From assembly GCA_017404025.1 (NCBI GenBank), contig JAFRDD010000151.1:1-52997 (forward strand): a stretch of DNA of 52,997 nucleotides. Direction: 5' to 3'. This DNA is from Clostridia bacterium. GTDB lineage: Bacteria > Bacillota > Clostridia > TANB77 > CAG-508. The position numbers and the translations under genes are program-made. Shown one piece after another: positions 27,572-38,938 of the stretch. Numbering within the stretch: position 1 is the first letter of the stretch; each line of letters starts with the position of its first letter. The notes beneath the pieces are model-generated. The model was not told the DNA's origin and made no database searches. It was given only the letters and a program-made list of their open reading frames with translations.

Positions 27572-27604
27572 AAAAGACTGATTCCACTTTAGAATCAGTC
27601 TTTT
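27572..27604. terminator. Bidirectional terminator between the orphan and groEL
   Basis: Perfect 13-bp arms (27572-27584, 27592-27604), AAAAGACTGATTC and its complement, between two convergent genes. Confidence 0.85.
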
Positions 27605-27608
27605 CCTT

Positions 27609-29559
<1,951 letters not shown>

Positions 29560-29579
29560 TTACCTCCTTAAAATTTAAA

Positions 29580-29636
29580 TTAGCAGTCTTTGTTTATGAC
29601 TGCTAATAATTTATACCCTTTTTTTAAAAATGTCAA
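29580..29636 (-). promoter_or_regulatory. CIRCE operator and promoter of groES-groEL
   Basis: TTAGCAGTC (29580-29588), 9 bases, GACTGCTAA (29598-29606): the HrcA-binding CIRCE, consensus TTAGCACTC-N9-GAGTGCTAA, with a matching change in both arms. Upstream on the minus strand TTGACA (29631-29636) lies before an A/T-rich -10 (TATAAA, 15-bp spacing). The operon is therefore likely heat-inducible through HrcA. Confidence 0.9.
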
Positions 29637-29681
29637 TAGAATATTATTAAAATTCACACAAAGTTCACAATATATTTTATA

Positions 29682-31286
29682 TTATAGAACTATTGTGTTT
29701 TTTGCAGCTCTAATTAGCCCTACAAATAATGGTGCAGGCTTATTAGGTCTAGATTTTAATTCTGGATGGAATTGACCTGCGATAAAAAAAGGATGATTTT
29801 CTATTTCTACCATTTCCACTAAAGTTCCATCTGGAGATGTTCCAGAGCAAATCAATCCGGCATTTTCTAATTTTTCTTTATAATTATTGTTATATTCAAA
29901 TCTATGTCTATGTCTTTCTGATATATTTTCTTCTCCATATAATTTATATGCTAATGTTTCTTTTTTTATAACACATGGATATACACCAAGTCTCATTGTT
30001 CCACCTTTTTTTACAACTCCTTTTTGTTCTTCCATTAAGTGTATTACTGGATTTGTAGTATTTTCATCCAATTCTGAAGAATTACTATCAGATAATCCAA
30101 GTACATTTCTTGCATATTCTACGACTGCCATTTGCATTCCTAAGCATATTCCTAAAAATGGAATATTATTTTCTCTTACATATTTAATAGTTTCTATTTT
30201 TCCTTCAATTCCTCTATTTCCAAATCCTCCTGGAACAACAACTCCTTGGATTCCTTCTAATTTTTCTTTTACATTTTCTCTATTTACAGTTTCTGAATCA
30301 ATTAATTTTACATTTACTTTTACTTCATTTGCAAATCCCGCATGATATAAGCTTTCTATAACTGATATATATGCATCTTCTAGTTTTACATATTTTCCAA
30401 CTATTGCTATATTTACTAAATTATTTTCATTTATATTTTTTATTTTATTAACCATTTGTTCCCATTTTTCATTATCTGGTAAATATTTGTCTAATCTTAA
30501 ATGGTTGCATACTTCTTTTGCCAATCCTTCTTCTTCAAGCATAAGAGGAACCTCATATAGGCAACCTGCTGTTTTATTTTGAATAACACTTGTTTTTCTA
30601 ACATTGCAAAACATTGATAGTTTTTCTCTTATGCTGTCTGGAATATCTAACTCAGTTCTACAAACCAATATATCTGGCTGTACTCCTAAACTTTGAAGTT
30701 CTTTTACAGAATGTTGAGTTGGTTTTGATTTAATTTCATTAGAACCTGTAATATATGGCAACAATGTAACATGAATATACAAAACATCTTCTGGATTCTT
30801 TTCTAATCCAACTTGACGAATTGCCTCTATTATTGATAGCCCTTCTATATCTCCAACAGTTCCTCCAACTTCTGTTATTACTATGTCTGAATCTTTAAAA
30901 CTATATATTTTTTCTTTAATTTCATTTGTAATATGTGGAATTACTTGTACTGTTTTTCCAAGATATTCTCCTTTTCTTTCTTTTTCTATTACAGTAGAAT
31001 ATACTCTTCCCATTGTCACGCTGGAATTACGTGTTAAATTTTCATCTATAAATCTTTCATAATGTCCTAAATCTAAATCTGTTTCTGCACCATCATCTGT
31101 TACAAAAACCTCTCCATGCTCATATGGATTCATTGTACCTGGATCTACATTTATATATGGATCAAATTTCTGAATAGTAACTTTATATCCTCTGTTTTTT
31201 AATAATCTACCAAGTGATGCAGCTGTAATCCCTTTTCCTAATCCTGAAACAACTCCTCCTGTTACGAATATATATTTTGTATTCAT
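29682..31286 (-). CDS. pyrG: CTP synthase
   Basis: This enzyme makes CTP from UTP, ATP and glutamine. The 534 residues start with [17 protein letters not shown] (P-loop-like, amidoligase domain), continue with [21 protein letters not shown], and end with a glutamine amidotransferase domain containing GICLGMQ (catalytic Cys) and FHPELKSRP (His, Glu). The start follows AGAGGAGG. The leader carries a hairpin directly at the probable transcription start. Confidence 0.97.
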   Translation of the reverse strand: MNTKYIFVTGGVVSGLGKGITAASLGRLLKNRGYKVTIQKFDPYINVDPGTMNPYEHGEVFVTDDGAETDLDLGHYERFIDENLTRNSSVTMGRVYSTVIEKERKGEYLGKTVQVIPHITNEIKEKIYSFKDSDIVITEVGGTVGDIEGLSIIEAIRQVGLEKNPEDVLYIHVTLLPYITGSNEIKSKPTQHSVKELQSLGVQPDILVCRTELDIPDSIREKLSMFCNVRKTSVIQNKTAGCLYEVPLMLEEEGLAKEVCNHLRLDKYLPDNEKWEQMVNKIKNINENNLVNIAIVGKYVKLEDAYISVIESLYHAGFANEVKVNVKLIDSETVNRENVKEKLEGIQGVVVPGGFGNRGIEGKIETIKYVRENNIPFLGICLGMQMAVVEYARNVLGLSDSNSSELDENTTNPVIHLMEEQKGVVKKGGTMRLGVYPCVIKKETLAYKLYGEENISERHRHRFEYNNNYKEKLENAGLICSGTSPDGTLVEMVEIENHPFFIAGQFHPELKSRPNKPAPLFVGLIRAAKNTIVL

Positions 31287-31315
31287 ATATCATTCCTCCT
31301 CTAAAAAATAAAAAA

Positions 31316-31387
31316 GATTAAAAAAATTCCAAAACGGTGTTTTTTTTAATCCTATTAAATTGTAACAAATTTTTTTATATTTTACAA
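31316..31387 (-). promoter_or_regulatory. pyrG promoter and leader hairpin (candidate attenuator)
   Basis: Minus strand TTGTAA (31382-31387), 17 bases, TACAAT (31359-31364). Transcription should begin near 31352 with GGAUUAAAAAAA. This arm (31341-31351) pairs perfectly over 11 bases with 31316-31326 and is followed by T-rich DNA, so it has the form of an intrinsic terminator within the leader. Confidence 0.6.
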
Positions 31388-31449
31388 GTAAAATATATAT
31401 TTTTTTCTAAATTATTGATATAATAAAAAAAATTAAGGAGGTATTTTTT

Positions 31450-32175
31450 ATGTCAACACCACATAACAAAGCAAATTTAGGTGATATAGCAAATATAGTA
31501 ATTATGCCAGGAGACCCACTTCGTGCAAAATATATTGTAGAAAATTTTTTTGATTCATATACTCTTGTAAATGATATAAGAGGAATATATACTTATACTG
31601 GAAATTATAAAGGGAAACAAATTTCTGTAATGGCATCTGGAATGGGAATACCTAGTATGGGAATTTATTCTTATGAATTATTTCACTTTTATGATGTAGA
31701 TTATATTATTAGAATTGGAACTTGTGGATCTTTGATCCCTAATTTAAACTTATTAGATATGATTCTAGTAAATCAAGCATATACAGAAAGTAATTATGCA
31801 CTAAGTTTAGATAATAAAAATATTCATCTAGTAGCTGCTGATACAAACTTAAATCACTTAATAAAAGAAACAGCCCAAAAAAGTAATATTAATTACTATG
31901 AAGGTAATACATTGTGTAATGAATGTTTTGACCCTTATATTCCTGATATAGATGCAATGTTTGCCCGTATGCCAAAAGAATTAAATCTCTGTGCTTGTGA
32001 AATGGAAGCTTTTTCTTTATTTTATAACGCCCAAAGAGAAGGCAAACATGCTTCCTGTTTGCTAAATGTTGTAGATAGTTTAACTGATTCAAATTCCTTA
32101 TCTTCTGAAGAACGACAAAATGGTTTAAACACAATGATAAAATTAGCTTTAGATTCAGCATTAAATATTTTTTAA
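31450..32175 (+). CDS. deoD: Purine nucleoside phosphorylase (DeoD type)
   Basis: This enzyme splits purine nucleosides with phosphate into base and pentose 1-phosphate in salvage. The 241 residues show the N-terminal TPHNKANLGDIANIVIMPGDPLRAKYI, SGMGIPSMGIYSYEL, RIGTCGSL and CEMEAFSLF near the nucleoside-binding site. The start follows AAGGAGG and a TATAAT box lies about 30 bases upstream. It is divergent from pyrG, so two nucleotide-metabolism genes share an intergenic region. Confidence 0.95.
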   Translation: MSTPHNKANLGDIANIVIMPGDPLRAKYIVENFFDSYTLVNDIRGIYTYTGNYKGKQISVMASGMGIPSMGIYSYELFHFYDVDYIIRIGTCGSLIPNLNLLDMILVNQAYTESNYALSLDNKNIHLVAADTNLNHLIKETAQKSNINYYEGNTLCNECFDPYIPDIDAMFARMPKELNLCACEMEAFSLFYNAQREGKHASCLLNVVDSLTDSNSLSSEERQNGLNTMIKLALDSALNIF

Positions 32176-32183
32176 GTTACTAA

Positions 32184-32276
32184 GTTGTCAAGGGGGTTGT
32201 CAAGGGGACGGTTCCTTTGGCAACTTTATTAAAAGGTTGCCAAAGGAACCGTCCCCTTGACAACCCCCTTGACAAC
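32184..32276. repeat. GGGGACGGTTCC dispersed repeat, 41-bp perfect inverted repeat
   Basis: Arms 32184-32224 and 32236-32276 are perfect complements with an 11-base loop, and each arm has two TTGTCAAGGGG units. Short AGTTAC / GTAACT elements flank it. It separates the convergent deoD and greA and is related to the repeats at 3422-3537 and 26431-26524. Confidence 0.9.
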
Positions 32277-32288
32277 CTTGGTAACTAA

Positions 32289-32765
32289 TTATTTCTTAAT
32301 TGCTAATATTTTATATTTCATAATTCCTGCTGGAGCATTAACTTCAACTGTTTGATTCTTTTTTGCTCCTAGTAATGCTTTTCCTAATGGTGATTCATTT
32401 GATATTTTATTTTCTGCTAAATTTACCTCTGTTGACCCTACTATAGTATATTCTAACTTTTCATCAAATTCAATATCTAATACTTTCACAGTATTGCCTA
32501 TTTGTACAGTATCTGTATCAATTTCTTTTTCATCTATAATTTTTGCATGTCTTATTTTATTTTCTAATTCAGCTATCTTTACTTCATTTTCAGCTTGAGC
32601 TGTTTTTGCTTCATCATATTCAGAATTTTCTGATAAATCTCCAAATCCTAATGCTATTTTTATTCTATCTGCTATTTCAGCTCTTTTTTCAGTTTTTAAA
32701 TAATTCAATTCTTTTTCTAGGTTATCAAAACCTTCTTGTGTAAGTATAACTTCTTTTTCTTCCAT
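32289..32765 (-). CDS. greA: Transcription elongation factor GreA
   Basis: GreA rescues backtracked RNA polymerase by stimulating transcript cleavage. At 158 residues it has the N-terminal coiled coil ([24 protein letters not shown], and acidic tip [11 protein letters not shown]) and the C-terminal FKBP-like domain with [21 protein letters not shown]. Confidence 0.97.
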   Translation of the reverse strand: MEEKEVILTQEGFDNLEKELNYLKTEKRAEIADRIKIALGFGDLSENSEYDEAKTAQAENEVKIAELENKIRHAKIIDEKEIDTDTVQIGNTVKVLDIEFDEKLEYTIVGSTEVNLAENKISNESPLGKALLGAKKNQTVEVNAPAGIMKYKILAIKK

Positions 32766-32841
32766 GTTAATTCTCCTTTTTCAAACTTGAATTTTTAAAT
32801 TTCTTATCTATATTACGGCAGAAAATTTAATTTGTCAAGTA

Positions 32842-33432
32842 TTATTTCATTAATTCCTTTATTCCCTTCATATAATCAATTCCAGAAAAGATAGTTGCTA
32901 TAGTTTGAACTATCATCATAATTGTAACAATTAAATTTATTATGAAATCATATCCAGATAAACTTTGTGTAAAACATGCACCAAATGCATTTAAATCAAT
33001 AATAGCAAATATTAATGCAATCATTTGAGTAACTGTCTTTAGTTTTCCCAAAACTGAAGCAGCTATTACTGTTCCACCTTTTTCTACTGCAACTAATCTA
33101 TAGCCTGAAACTAAAAATTCTCTTGTAATTACTATTATTGGTATCCAAGATGGTAATTTTGACATTTCTACTAGCATCATCATTGCAGCTAATACTAGTA
33201 TTTTATCTGCTAGTGGATCTAAAAACTTTCCAAATGTTGTTATTTGTTTTCTAGACCTCGCAATATATCCATCTAATTTATCTGTTATAGATGCTATTAT
33301 AAAAATTAAATCTATTAATATATATGTATATGGTATTCCCAAAAATTTACCTTGTATATTAAAAAACGGAATTATTACCATTAATGGTACAAGTAGTACT
33401 CTAAAAATGGTTAATTTATTGGCTAGATTCAT
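32842..33432 (-). CDS. pgsA: CDP-diacylglycerol-glycerol-3-phosphate phosphatidyltransferase
   Basis: This enzyme makes phosphatidylglycerol phosphate. The 196-residue membrane protein starts NLANKLTIFRVLLVP and has the CDP-alcohol transferase motif (TDKLDGYIARSR...GKFLDPLADKIL), with four to five membrane helices. It follows ctpA-like by 17 bases. Confidence 0.93.
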   Translation of the reverse strand: MNLANKLTIFRVLLVPLMVIIPFFNIQGKFLGIPYTYILIDLIFIIASITDKLDGYIARSRKQITTFGKFLDPLADKILVLAAMMMLVEMSKLPSWIPIIVITREFLVSGYRLVAVEKGGTVIAASVLGKLKTVTQMIALIFAIIDLNAFGACFTQSLSGYDFIINLIVTIMMIVQTIATIFSGIDYMKGIKELMK

Positions 33433-33449
33433 GTTTTTCTCCTTCTTGT

Positions 33450-34676
33450 TTATTTTAATTTTTCTATCGCTTTTTTTAGCTGTGTATCTTCTTCTTTTTC
33501 AACTTGTAAAATATTTTTAACAGTTTCAGGTAATTCTACTGTTTCGTCAGGCTCTATACCTACTTTATTAATTTTATTTCTATTTGGTGTTTGATATTCC
33601 TCTGATGTAACTTTTATTCCACTACCATCATCTAATGTTAAAACATTTTGGATAACTCCTTTTCCATAAGTTTTTGTTCCAATAATTGTTGCTTTTCCTA
33701 AATCTTTTAAGGCACCTGTTAATATTTCAGAAGCACTTGCAGAATTTTCATTAACCAATATAACTATTGGCATTTTTATTATTGGATCATTATTAGATTT
33801 TTCTACTTTTTCCCTATTGTTCTTATCAACTGTATATAATAGAGTAGAACCCTTATCAGCTATCATCTTTGCTATTTGTAAAGACTCATTAACAATTCCG
33901 CCCCCATTATTTCTTAAATCTATTATTAATGATTTTATGTTTTGTTTTTGCAATTCTTCAAATTTTGCTTTAAAATCTTTGGCAGTATCTTCATCAAATG
34001 ATGGAATCTCTATATATCCTATATTATTTTCTAAAACTTCTCCTTCAATTTGATTTACTTTTATTGTTGTTCTTGTAATGTCAAAATTCAAAGTTTCATT
34101 TCCTCTTATTATTTCTAATTTTACAACAGTTCCTTCTTCTCCTTTAATTTTTGAAGACATAGTATTTAAGTCATCTGCTGTATATTGAACACCATCAACA
34201 GATTTTATTAAGTCTCCTGGCTGAATTCCTACTTGCTCAGCTGGACTGTTTTTTATAGGTGATAAAACTTCTACTAAGTTTGCTTCAGTGTTTTTTACCA
34301 TGTAAATTCCAATTCCTACAAAGTTGCCCATTATATTTTCTGTATAAGCTTTCATATCTTCTTTTGAAATATACTCGGTATATGGATCATCTAAACCTGC
34401 CACATATCCTTTAGCGGCACTATCTATAAGTTTTTCTTCATTTATTTCTCCTAAGAAATATTTGTCTATAACTCTTCTACATTTTTCTATTTTATTATCT
34501 AAGTCAGACTTATCATTTGAAATATATTTATCTAAGAAAGATGTAGCTTGTTGCTGTATTCCTCCATTTGCATTTTTCCTATTTATCCCTATAGATGTAA
34601 ATAAAAATGTTAAAAAAACTGATAATATAACTAACATTACTACTTTATAAGTTTGTATTCCTTTTTTTTCTTCCAT
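33450..34676 (-). CDS. S41-family C-terminal processing peptidase
   Basis: A membrane-anchored serine protease (helix about 9-28) with a PDZ domain (about 115-200, LVEVLSPIKNSPAEQVGIQPGDLIKSVDG) and the S41 protease core: catalytic Ser in ENSASASEILTGAL and Lys in GTKTYGKGVIQ. With Met 34676 as start (GGAGGAGAAA upstream; an earlier Met at 34694 encodes the site itself) it has 408 residues. It follows the M23 hydrolase pair after a hairpin and may process wall enzymes; the substrate is not known. Confidence 0.93.
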   Translation of the reverse strand: MEEKKGIQTYKVVMLVILSVFLTFLFTSIGINRKNANGGIQQQATSFLDKYISNDKSDLDNKIEKCRRVIDKYFLGEINEEKLIDSAAKGYVAGLDDPYTEYISKEDMKAYTENIMGNFVGIGIYMVKNTEANLVEVLSPIKNSPAEQVGIQPGDLIKSVDGVQYTADDLNTMSSKIKGEEGTVVKLEIIRGNETLNFDITRTTIKVNQIEGEVLENNIGYIEIPSFDEDTAKDFKAKFEELQKQNIKSLIIDLRNNGGGIVNESLQIAKMIADKGSTLLYTVDKNNREKVEKSNNDPIIKMPIVILVNENSASASEILTGALKDLGKATIIGTKTYGKGVIQNVLTLDDGSGIKVTSEEYQTPNRNKINKVGIEPDETVELPETVKNILQVEKEEDTQLKKAIEKLK

Positions 34677-34705
34677 ATTTTTCTCCTCCGTCAAAACTTC
34701 TAAAT

Positions 34706-34724
34706 GGGCGGAATTAATCCGCCC
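34706..34724 (-). terminator. Hairpin between the M23 gene and the S41 protease gene
   Basis: A GC-rich stem GGGCGGA / TCCGCCC (34706-34712, 34718-34724). The T run after it is short, so it may attenuate rather than end transcription into the protease gene. Confidence 0.6.
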
Positions 34725-34747
34725 TTTAAAAATTTATAAAATTAATA

Positions 34748-35947
34748 TTATAAATAATTCAATGGATTCTGTCTATTAGAATATGTACCTGGACTTGTTC
34801 TAACCTCAAAATGTAAGTGTGGACCAGTTGAGTTTCCTGTACTTCCAACTCTCATAATTTGCTGTCCTTGTTTTACAGATTGCCCTTCTGAAACACATAT
34901 TGAACCTGCTTGACCATGAGCATATAATGTATACAAATTACAACTTGGATGATATAAAATTATATAATTTCCATAACTTGTTGTTAGTGCCTTTGTAGTA
35001 ACTACTACTCCATCAGCAACAGCCGACACAGGTGTTCCATTGATTCCTGAACTTCCAAAATCTACTCCTCCGTGATATCGTCCACTTGAATAGTATAAAC
35101 CTGTAGTAATTGCTCCTTGTGCTGGTCTTATAAATCCTGCAGAACTGCTACTAGAAGAGTTTGAACTTGATGAGCTTCCACTACTTTTATATTGTTTTTT
35201 TGCAGCTTCTATTATTGCTTGTTTTGCTCTAATATCACTATCTATTTGTTTATTTGCTTGTTCAATTTCTTCTATTTTAGACTGAATTTTCTTTTCATCT
35301 TCTGTTAATTGTGTTACATAGCTTGCCTTTTCTTTTTTTGCTGTTTGTAATTGATTTGCAACTGCTTCTTTAGAATTTTTTGTTGTTGAAACTTCTTTTT
35401 TATCATTTTCTAAAGTTTCTTTTGTACTTTTTATTTCTTCTTTTTGTTTTTGAATACTTTCTAAAAATTCTGTATCATAATTGGCAAGTTCTGAAACTAA
35501 ATAGAAATTTGATATTAAATCAGTAAGACCTTCTGATGATAAAAGCATATCCAAATAAGAAGTATCTCCAGCTTCATATGCTGCAATTAAACGTTCTTCA
35601 AATAGTTCTTGATTTTTTTTATAATCTTCTTCTTTTTCTTTGATGTTTTTTTCAGCCTCGCCTATCTTTGAATTTAATTCTTCTATTTTTGTATTTAGTT
35701 CTTCTATTTGACTTTCATAAGAATTTATTTGAGATGATATTTTTTCAACTTGCTTAACTGCTTCAGATTTTTGGGTTTGTACTTCTTTTAGTTCTTGTTG
35801 TGCAGCTGCCTTTTCTTTATTATTTGTATTCTGCTGTGTTTTTAACTCAGATATATCACTTTCAGTTGTTGCTAATATTATATTTGTATTCAAAAGTAAT
35901 ATTCCTATTACAATTCCTGCTAAAATTTTTGAAATATGTTTTTTCAT
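34748..35947 (-). CDS. M23 peptidase with coiled coil (EnvC/PcsB-like)
   Basis: The 399-residue protein has a signal peptide (1-27), a long coiled coil (about 30-245) with AYEAGDTSYLDMLLSSEGLTDLISNFYL in the middle, a Ser-rich linker (about 255-270) and a C-terminal lysostaphin-type peptidase with the zinc ligands in YHGGVDFG, the motif LYAHGQAG and catalytic LHFEV. It is the tandem partner of the next gene and lies downstream of ftsE-ftsX; coiled-coil M23 proteins are known partners of FtsEX, so control by FtsEX is likely (inference). Confidence 0.9.
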   Translation of the reverse strand: MKKHISKILAGIVIGILLLNTNIILATTESDISELKTQQNTNNKEKAAAQQELKEVQTQKSEAVKQVEKISSQINSYESQIEELNTKIEELNSKIGEAEKNIKEKEEDYKKNQELFEERLIAAYEAGDTSYLDMLLSSEGLTDLISNFYLVSELANYDTEFLESIQKQKEEIKSTKETLENDKKEVSTTKNSKEAVANQLQTAKKEKASYVTQLTEDEKKIQSKIEEIEQANKQIDSDIRAKQAIIEAAKKQYKSSGSSSSSNSSSSSSAGFIRPAQGAITTGLYYSSGRYHGGVDFGSSGINGTPVSAVADGVVVTTKALTTSYGNYIILYHPSCNLYTLYAHGQAGSICVSEGQSVKQGQQIMRVGSTGNSTGPHLHFEVRTSPGTYSNRQNPLNYL

Positions 35948-35957
35948 TTATTTCCTC

Positions 35958-37193
35958 CTAATTTTGTATTTCAGTTGTATCTGAATTTTCAGGTACATCT
36001 TCTTCTGTATTTGGAACTATTCCTTTTGTTATGTATGGTAATGGGTTTACCACTATACCATTTTTTCTAACTTCAAAATGTGCATGTGGCCCTGTTGAAT
36101 ATCCTGTTGAACCTACTTTTAAGACGATATCTCCCCTTTTTACTATTTGTCCCAATTCTGCAATTATTTCTGAACCATGAGCATACAATGTATAAATTCC
36201 TCCTCCATGAGAAATAACTACCATATTACCATAAGCCTCATTGTATTCTGCTTTTACTACAATCCCATCATTTGCAGCTATAAAGTCTGCACCTATTGGT
36301 GCTCCAATATCAACTCCTGTATGTAATTTATATACTCCAGTTATAGGATGTGTTCGCATTCCATAATTTGATGTTATTCTTGTATATCCTGGTACTGGCC
36401 AAGCTAATTCTCCTCCAGTATATTCTGAATCTATATCTAGCTCAGATGTTATGGATAAAATTTCTGAATTAACTTTAGCAAATTTTTGTGTATATTCATC
36501 AATTTTTGCTTGAATTTCTTTTTCTTGTTCTGATAAATTTAACATATAATTTTCTTTTATAGCTTTTTTATTAGCCATTTCATTTGACATATCTGTTTGG
36601 TCTTGTACAATATCTGAAACTTCTCTTTTTTGCATATCTAATTTATTCTGTATTTCTTCTACTGTTTTTTTCTTTTTTTCTAAACTGTCTATTATGTCAG
36701 TATCATGAATTGCTAATTCTTCTAATAAATAATAGCTAGACAAAAAATCTGATAGTCCATTTGCTTTTAATAATACATCCAAATACTCTGTATCTCCTGC
36801 TTCATACATTGCAACTATTCTTTCTTCAAAAAGTTTTTTTTCTTTTTCGTATTTGTTTTTTGCCTTTTTTAATTCTTTTTCATTTTGACTAATTGATTTT
36901 TTTAATACCATTAATTTTATATTTGTTTCATCTAATTGATTTTGCATCATATCAATTTTGGCATCTATTTCTTGTACTTTTTGTAAATTATCAGATAATT
37001 CATTTTGAACATTTTGAAGCTCACTATTGGCATTTTCTATTTGATTTCTTAATTCTTTATGTTCTGTTTGTAAATTGTTTATATTATTTTCAGAAGCATC
37101 CTTTTCTGTGTTATTTGTATTATTAGCATATGAGATTATACTAAAACTTAAAATTAAAATTATCAAAACAATACATAAAATTTTTTTACGCAT
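35958..37193 (-). CDS. M23 peptidase with coiled coil (EnvC/PcsB-like), second copy
   Basis: The 411-residue paralogue of the adjacent gene has a signal peptide (1-23), a coiled coil (about 30-240) with the same AMYEAGDTEYLDVLLKANGLSDFLSSYYL hinge segment, and a C-terminal M23 domain with THPITGVYKLHTGVDIG, LYAHGSEI and HAHFEVRK. A Thr/Glu-rich tail follows. It starts 11 bases after ftsX. The two M23 genes are separated by 10 bases, a recent or maintained tandem duplication. Confidence 0.9.
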   Translation of the reverse strand: MRKKILCIVLIILILSFSIISYANNTNNTEKDASENNINNLQTEHKELRNQIENANSELQNVQNELSDNLQKVQEIDAKIDMMQNQLDETNIKLMVLKKSISQNEKELKKAKNKYEKEKKLFEERIVAMYEAGDTEYLDVLLKANGLSDFLSSYYLLEELAIHDTDIIDSLEKKKKTVEEIQNKLDMQKREVSDIVQDQTDMSNEMANKKAIKENYMLNLSEQEKEIQAKIDEYTQKFAKVNSEILSITSELDIDSEYTGGELAWPVPGYTRITSNYGMRTHPITGVYKLHTGVDIGAPIGADFIAANDGIVVKAEYNEAYGNMVVISHGGGIYTLYAHGSEIIAELGQIVKRGDIVLKVGSTGYSTGPHAHFEVRKNGIVVNPLPYITKGIVPNTEEDVPENSDTTEIQN

Positions 37194-37204
37194 GTTTTTC
37201 TCCT

Positions 37205-38104
37205 TTATACTTTTAAATATTTTCTCATTGAAATCATACTACCTATAATTCCAATTCCAATTCCAAGTAACATATATACAAATATTATAGAGCTAAACAT
37301 TTCTCCAAAACTCATTAGATTAGCATTCATTTTTTTCATAAATTCTAAAGAAACAATCCAATTTGCAAGTGCATTATATGCACCTCCAACTATAATTATC
37401 GAAATTGTACTTGAAATAGTTCCAATTATCATTCCTTCTACAATAAATGGCCATCTTATAAAACTATTTGTTGCTCCTACATATTTCATTATTGAAATTT
37501 CTTTTCTTCTTGCATAAACAGTTAATTTTATTGTGTTTGCTATTATAAATGTTGATATTATTATAAGTAATACTGCAAGTGCTCCTGTAGATATTTTGAC
37601 AACATTGGCTATATTTAATAATGCACTAACTGTTTCATCTTGGCTAGTTATTTTTTTTACATTTTCCATTTTTCCTATTTCTTCTTTAACATTCTTACTT
37701 AAATTTAAATCAGTTAGTTTTACAACATATGATGCTGGAAGAATATTATCATAGCCTATTAGTAAATCTTTTTTATCCCCAAATTTTTCTTTCATTTGGT
37801 TTAAAGCTTCTTCTTTAGAAATAAATTCTGCGGTATTAACTCCACTAATTTTTCTTATGTTTTCCCCTATTTGTTTTACTTGTTCATCTGTTGCACTATT
37901 TTCTATAAAAACTTGTATTCCTTGGTCTGATTCCATCTTTTTTATAAAATGATTTAAATTTTGTGTAATAACAAGAAATGCTCCGAATATAACCATTGTT
38001 GCACACATAATAAAAAGTGATACACTGGTTGATTTCTTATTTTTTGCAAAATTACTAAATCCTTCTCCTATTAAATATCCTAATATATTATATTTCACTA
38101 TCAT
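37205..38104 (-). CDS. ftsX: Cell division protein FtsX
   Basis: The membrane component of FtsEX, which relays ATP hydrolysis by FtsE to extracellular wall hydrolases. With Met 38104 as start the protein has 299 residues and four membrane helices, one near the N-terminus, an extracellular domain with YVVKLTDLNLSKNVKEEI, then three. SRRKEISIMKYVGATNSFIRWPF is the conserved FtsX segment (here ARRKEISIMKYVGAT). It overlaps ftsE by 17 bases and its site AAAAAGGTGG lies inside ftsE. Confidence 0.95.
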   Translation of the reverse strand: MIVKYNILGYLIGEGFSNFAKNKKSTSVSLFIMCATMVIFGAFLVITQNLNHFIKKMESDQGIQVFIENSATDEQVKQIGENIRKISGVNTAEFISKEEALNQMKEKFGDKKDLLIGYDNILPASYVVKLTDLNLSKNVKEEIGKMENVKKITSQDETVSALLNIANVVKISTGALAVLLIIISTFIIANTIKLTVYARRKEISIMKYVGATNSFIRWPFIVEGMIIGTISSTISIIIVGGAYNALANWIVSLEFMKKMNANLMSFGEMFSSIIFVYMLLGIGIGIIGSMISMRKYLKV

Positions 38105-38774
38105 AACCACCTTTTTTATCATCTCTTATTATGTCTCCCTTGCTGATCTGTATTACTCTTTTTTTCATTTGATCTACAATGTCTTTTGCATGTGTTGCAA
38201 CAACAACTGTTGTTCCTCTCATGTTTATATCATTTAAAAGAGTCATTATTTCCCAAGCCGTGTCTGGGTCTAAGTTTCCTGTTGGTTCATCTGCAATAAG
38301 CATTGATGGATTATTAACTAATGCTCTAGCTAATGCTACTCTTTGCTGTTCACCACCTGATAATTCATTAGGATACATTTTTGCTTTTCCACTTAATCCT
38401 ACAAGTGAAAGAATCATTGGTACTTGTCTTCTTATGTGACGTGGTGTAGCTCTTACTATGTACATTGCATAAGCTACATTGTCATATACTGTTTTATCTG
38501 GCAATAATCTAAAGTCTTGAAATACTACTCCCATACTTCTTCTTAAATATGGTACTCTATTTTGTTTTAAAAAAGTAGTATCTTTTCCATTTATTATAAT
38601 ATTTCCTGCAGTTGGTTCTTCTTCTTTTAAGATTAATTTTATTAATGTTGATTTTCCACTTCCTGATGATCCTACTAAAAATGCAAATTCTCCTTTTTCG
38701 ATTACAAAATTAGCATTTTTTACTGCTTTTGTACCTGTATCATAAGTTTTTGATACATTTCTAAATTCTATCAT
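38088..38774 (-). CDS. ftsE: Cell division ATP-binding protein FtsE
   Basis: The 228-residue ABC ATPase has GSSGSGKSTLI (Walker A), LSGGEQQRVALARAL (signature) and LIADEPTGNLDPDTAWEIM (Walker B). It works with FtsX and probably activates the two M23 hydrolases encoded after it. A terminator lies between the transketolase genes and ftsE. Confidence 0.97.
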   Translation of the reverse strand: MIEFRNVSKTYDTGTKAVKNANFVIEKGEFAFLVGSSGSGKSTLIKLILKEEEPTAGNIIINGKDTTFLKQNRVPYLRRSMGVVFQDFRLLPDKTVYDNVAYAMYIVRATPRHIRRQVPMILSLVGLSGKAKMYPNELSGGEQQRVALARALVNNPSMLIADEPTGNLDPDTAWEIMTLLNDINMRGTTVVVATHAKDIVDQMKKRVIQISKGDIIRDDKKGGYDSEI

Positions 38775-38864
38775 TTTTATTCTCCTTAGTATTATTCAAT
38801 TTTAATATATTATTATCTATTTAATCATACCAATAAAGTATATTTTTTGCAATACTTTTTACGC

Positions 38865-38913
38865 AAAAAAACGATAGAAAATATTAGTTTTTTTCCATTT
38901 TCCATCGTTTTTC
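38865..38913 (-). terminator. Terminator after the transketolase genes
   Basis: AAAAAACGATAGAAAAT and ATTTTCCATCGTTTTTC form a nearly perfect stem with a T run 26 bases after the tkt-C stop codon, upstream of ftsE. Confidence 0.7.
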
Positions 38914-38938
38914 TTTTTTTTTCTTGTTTTTAGATATT

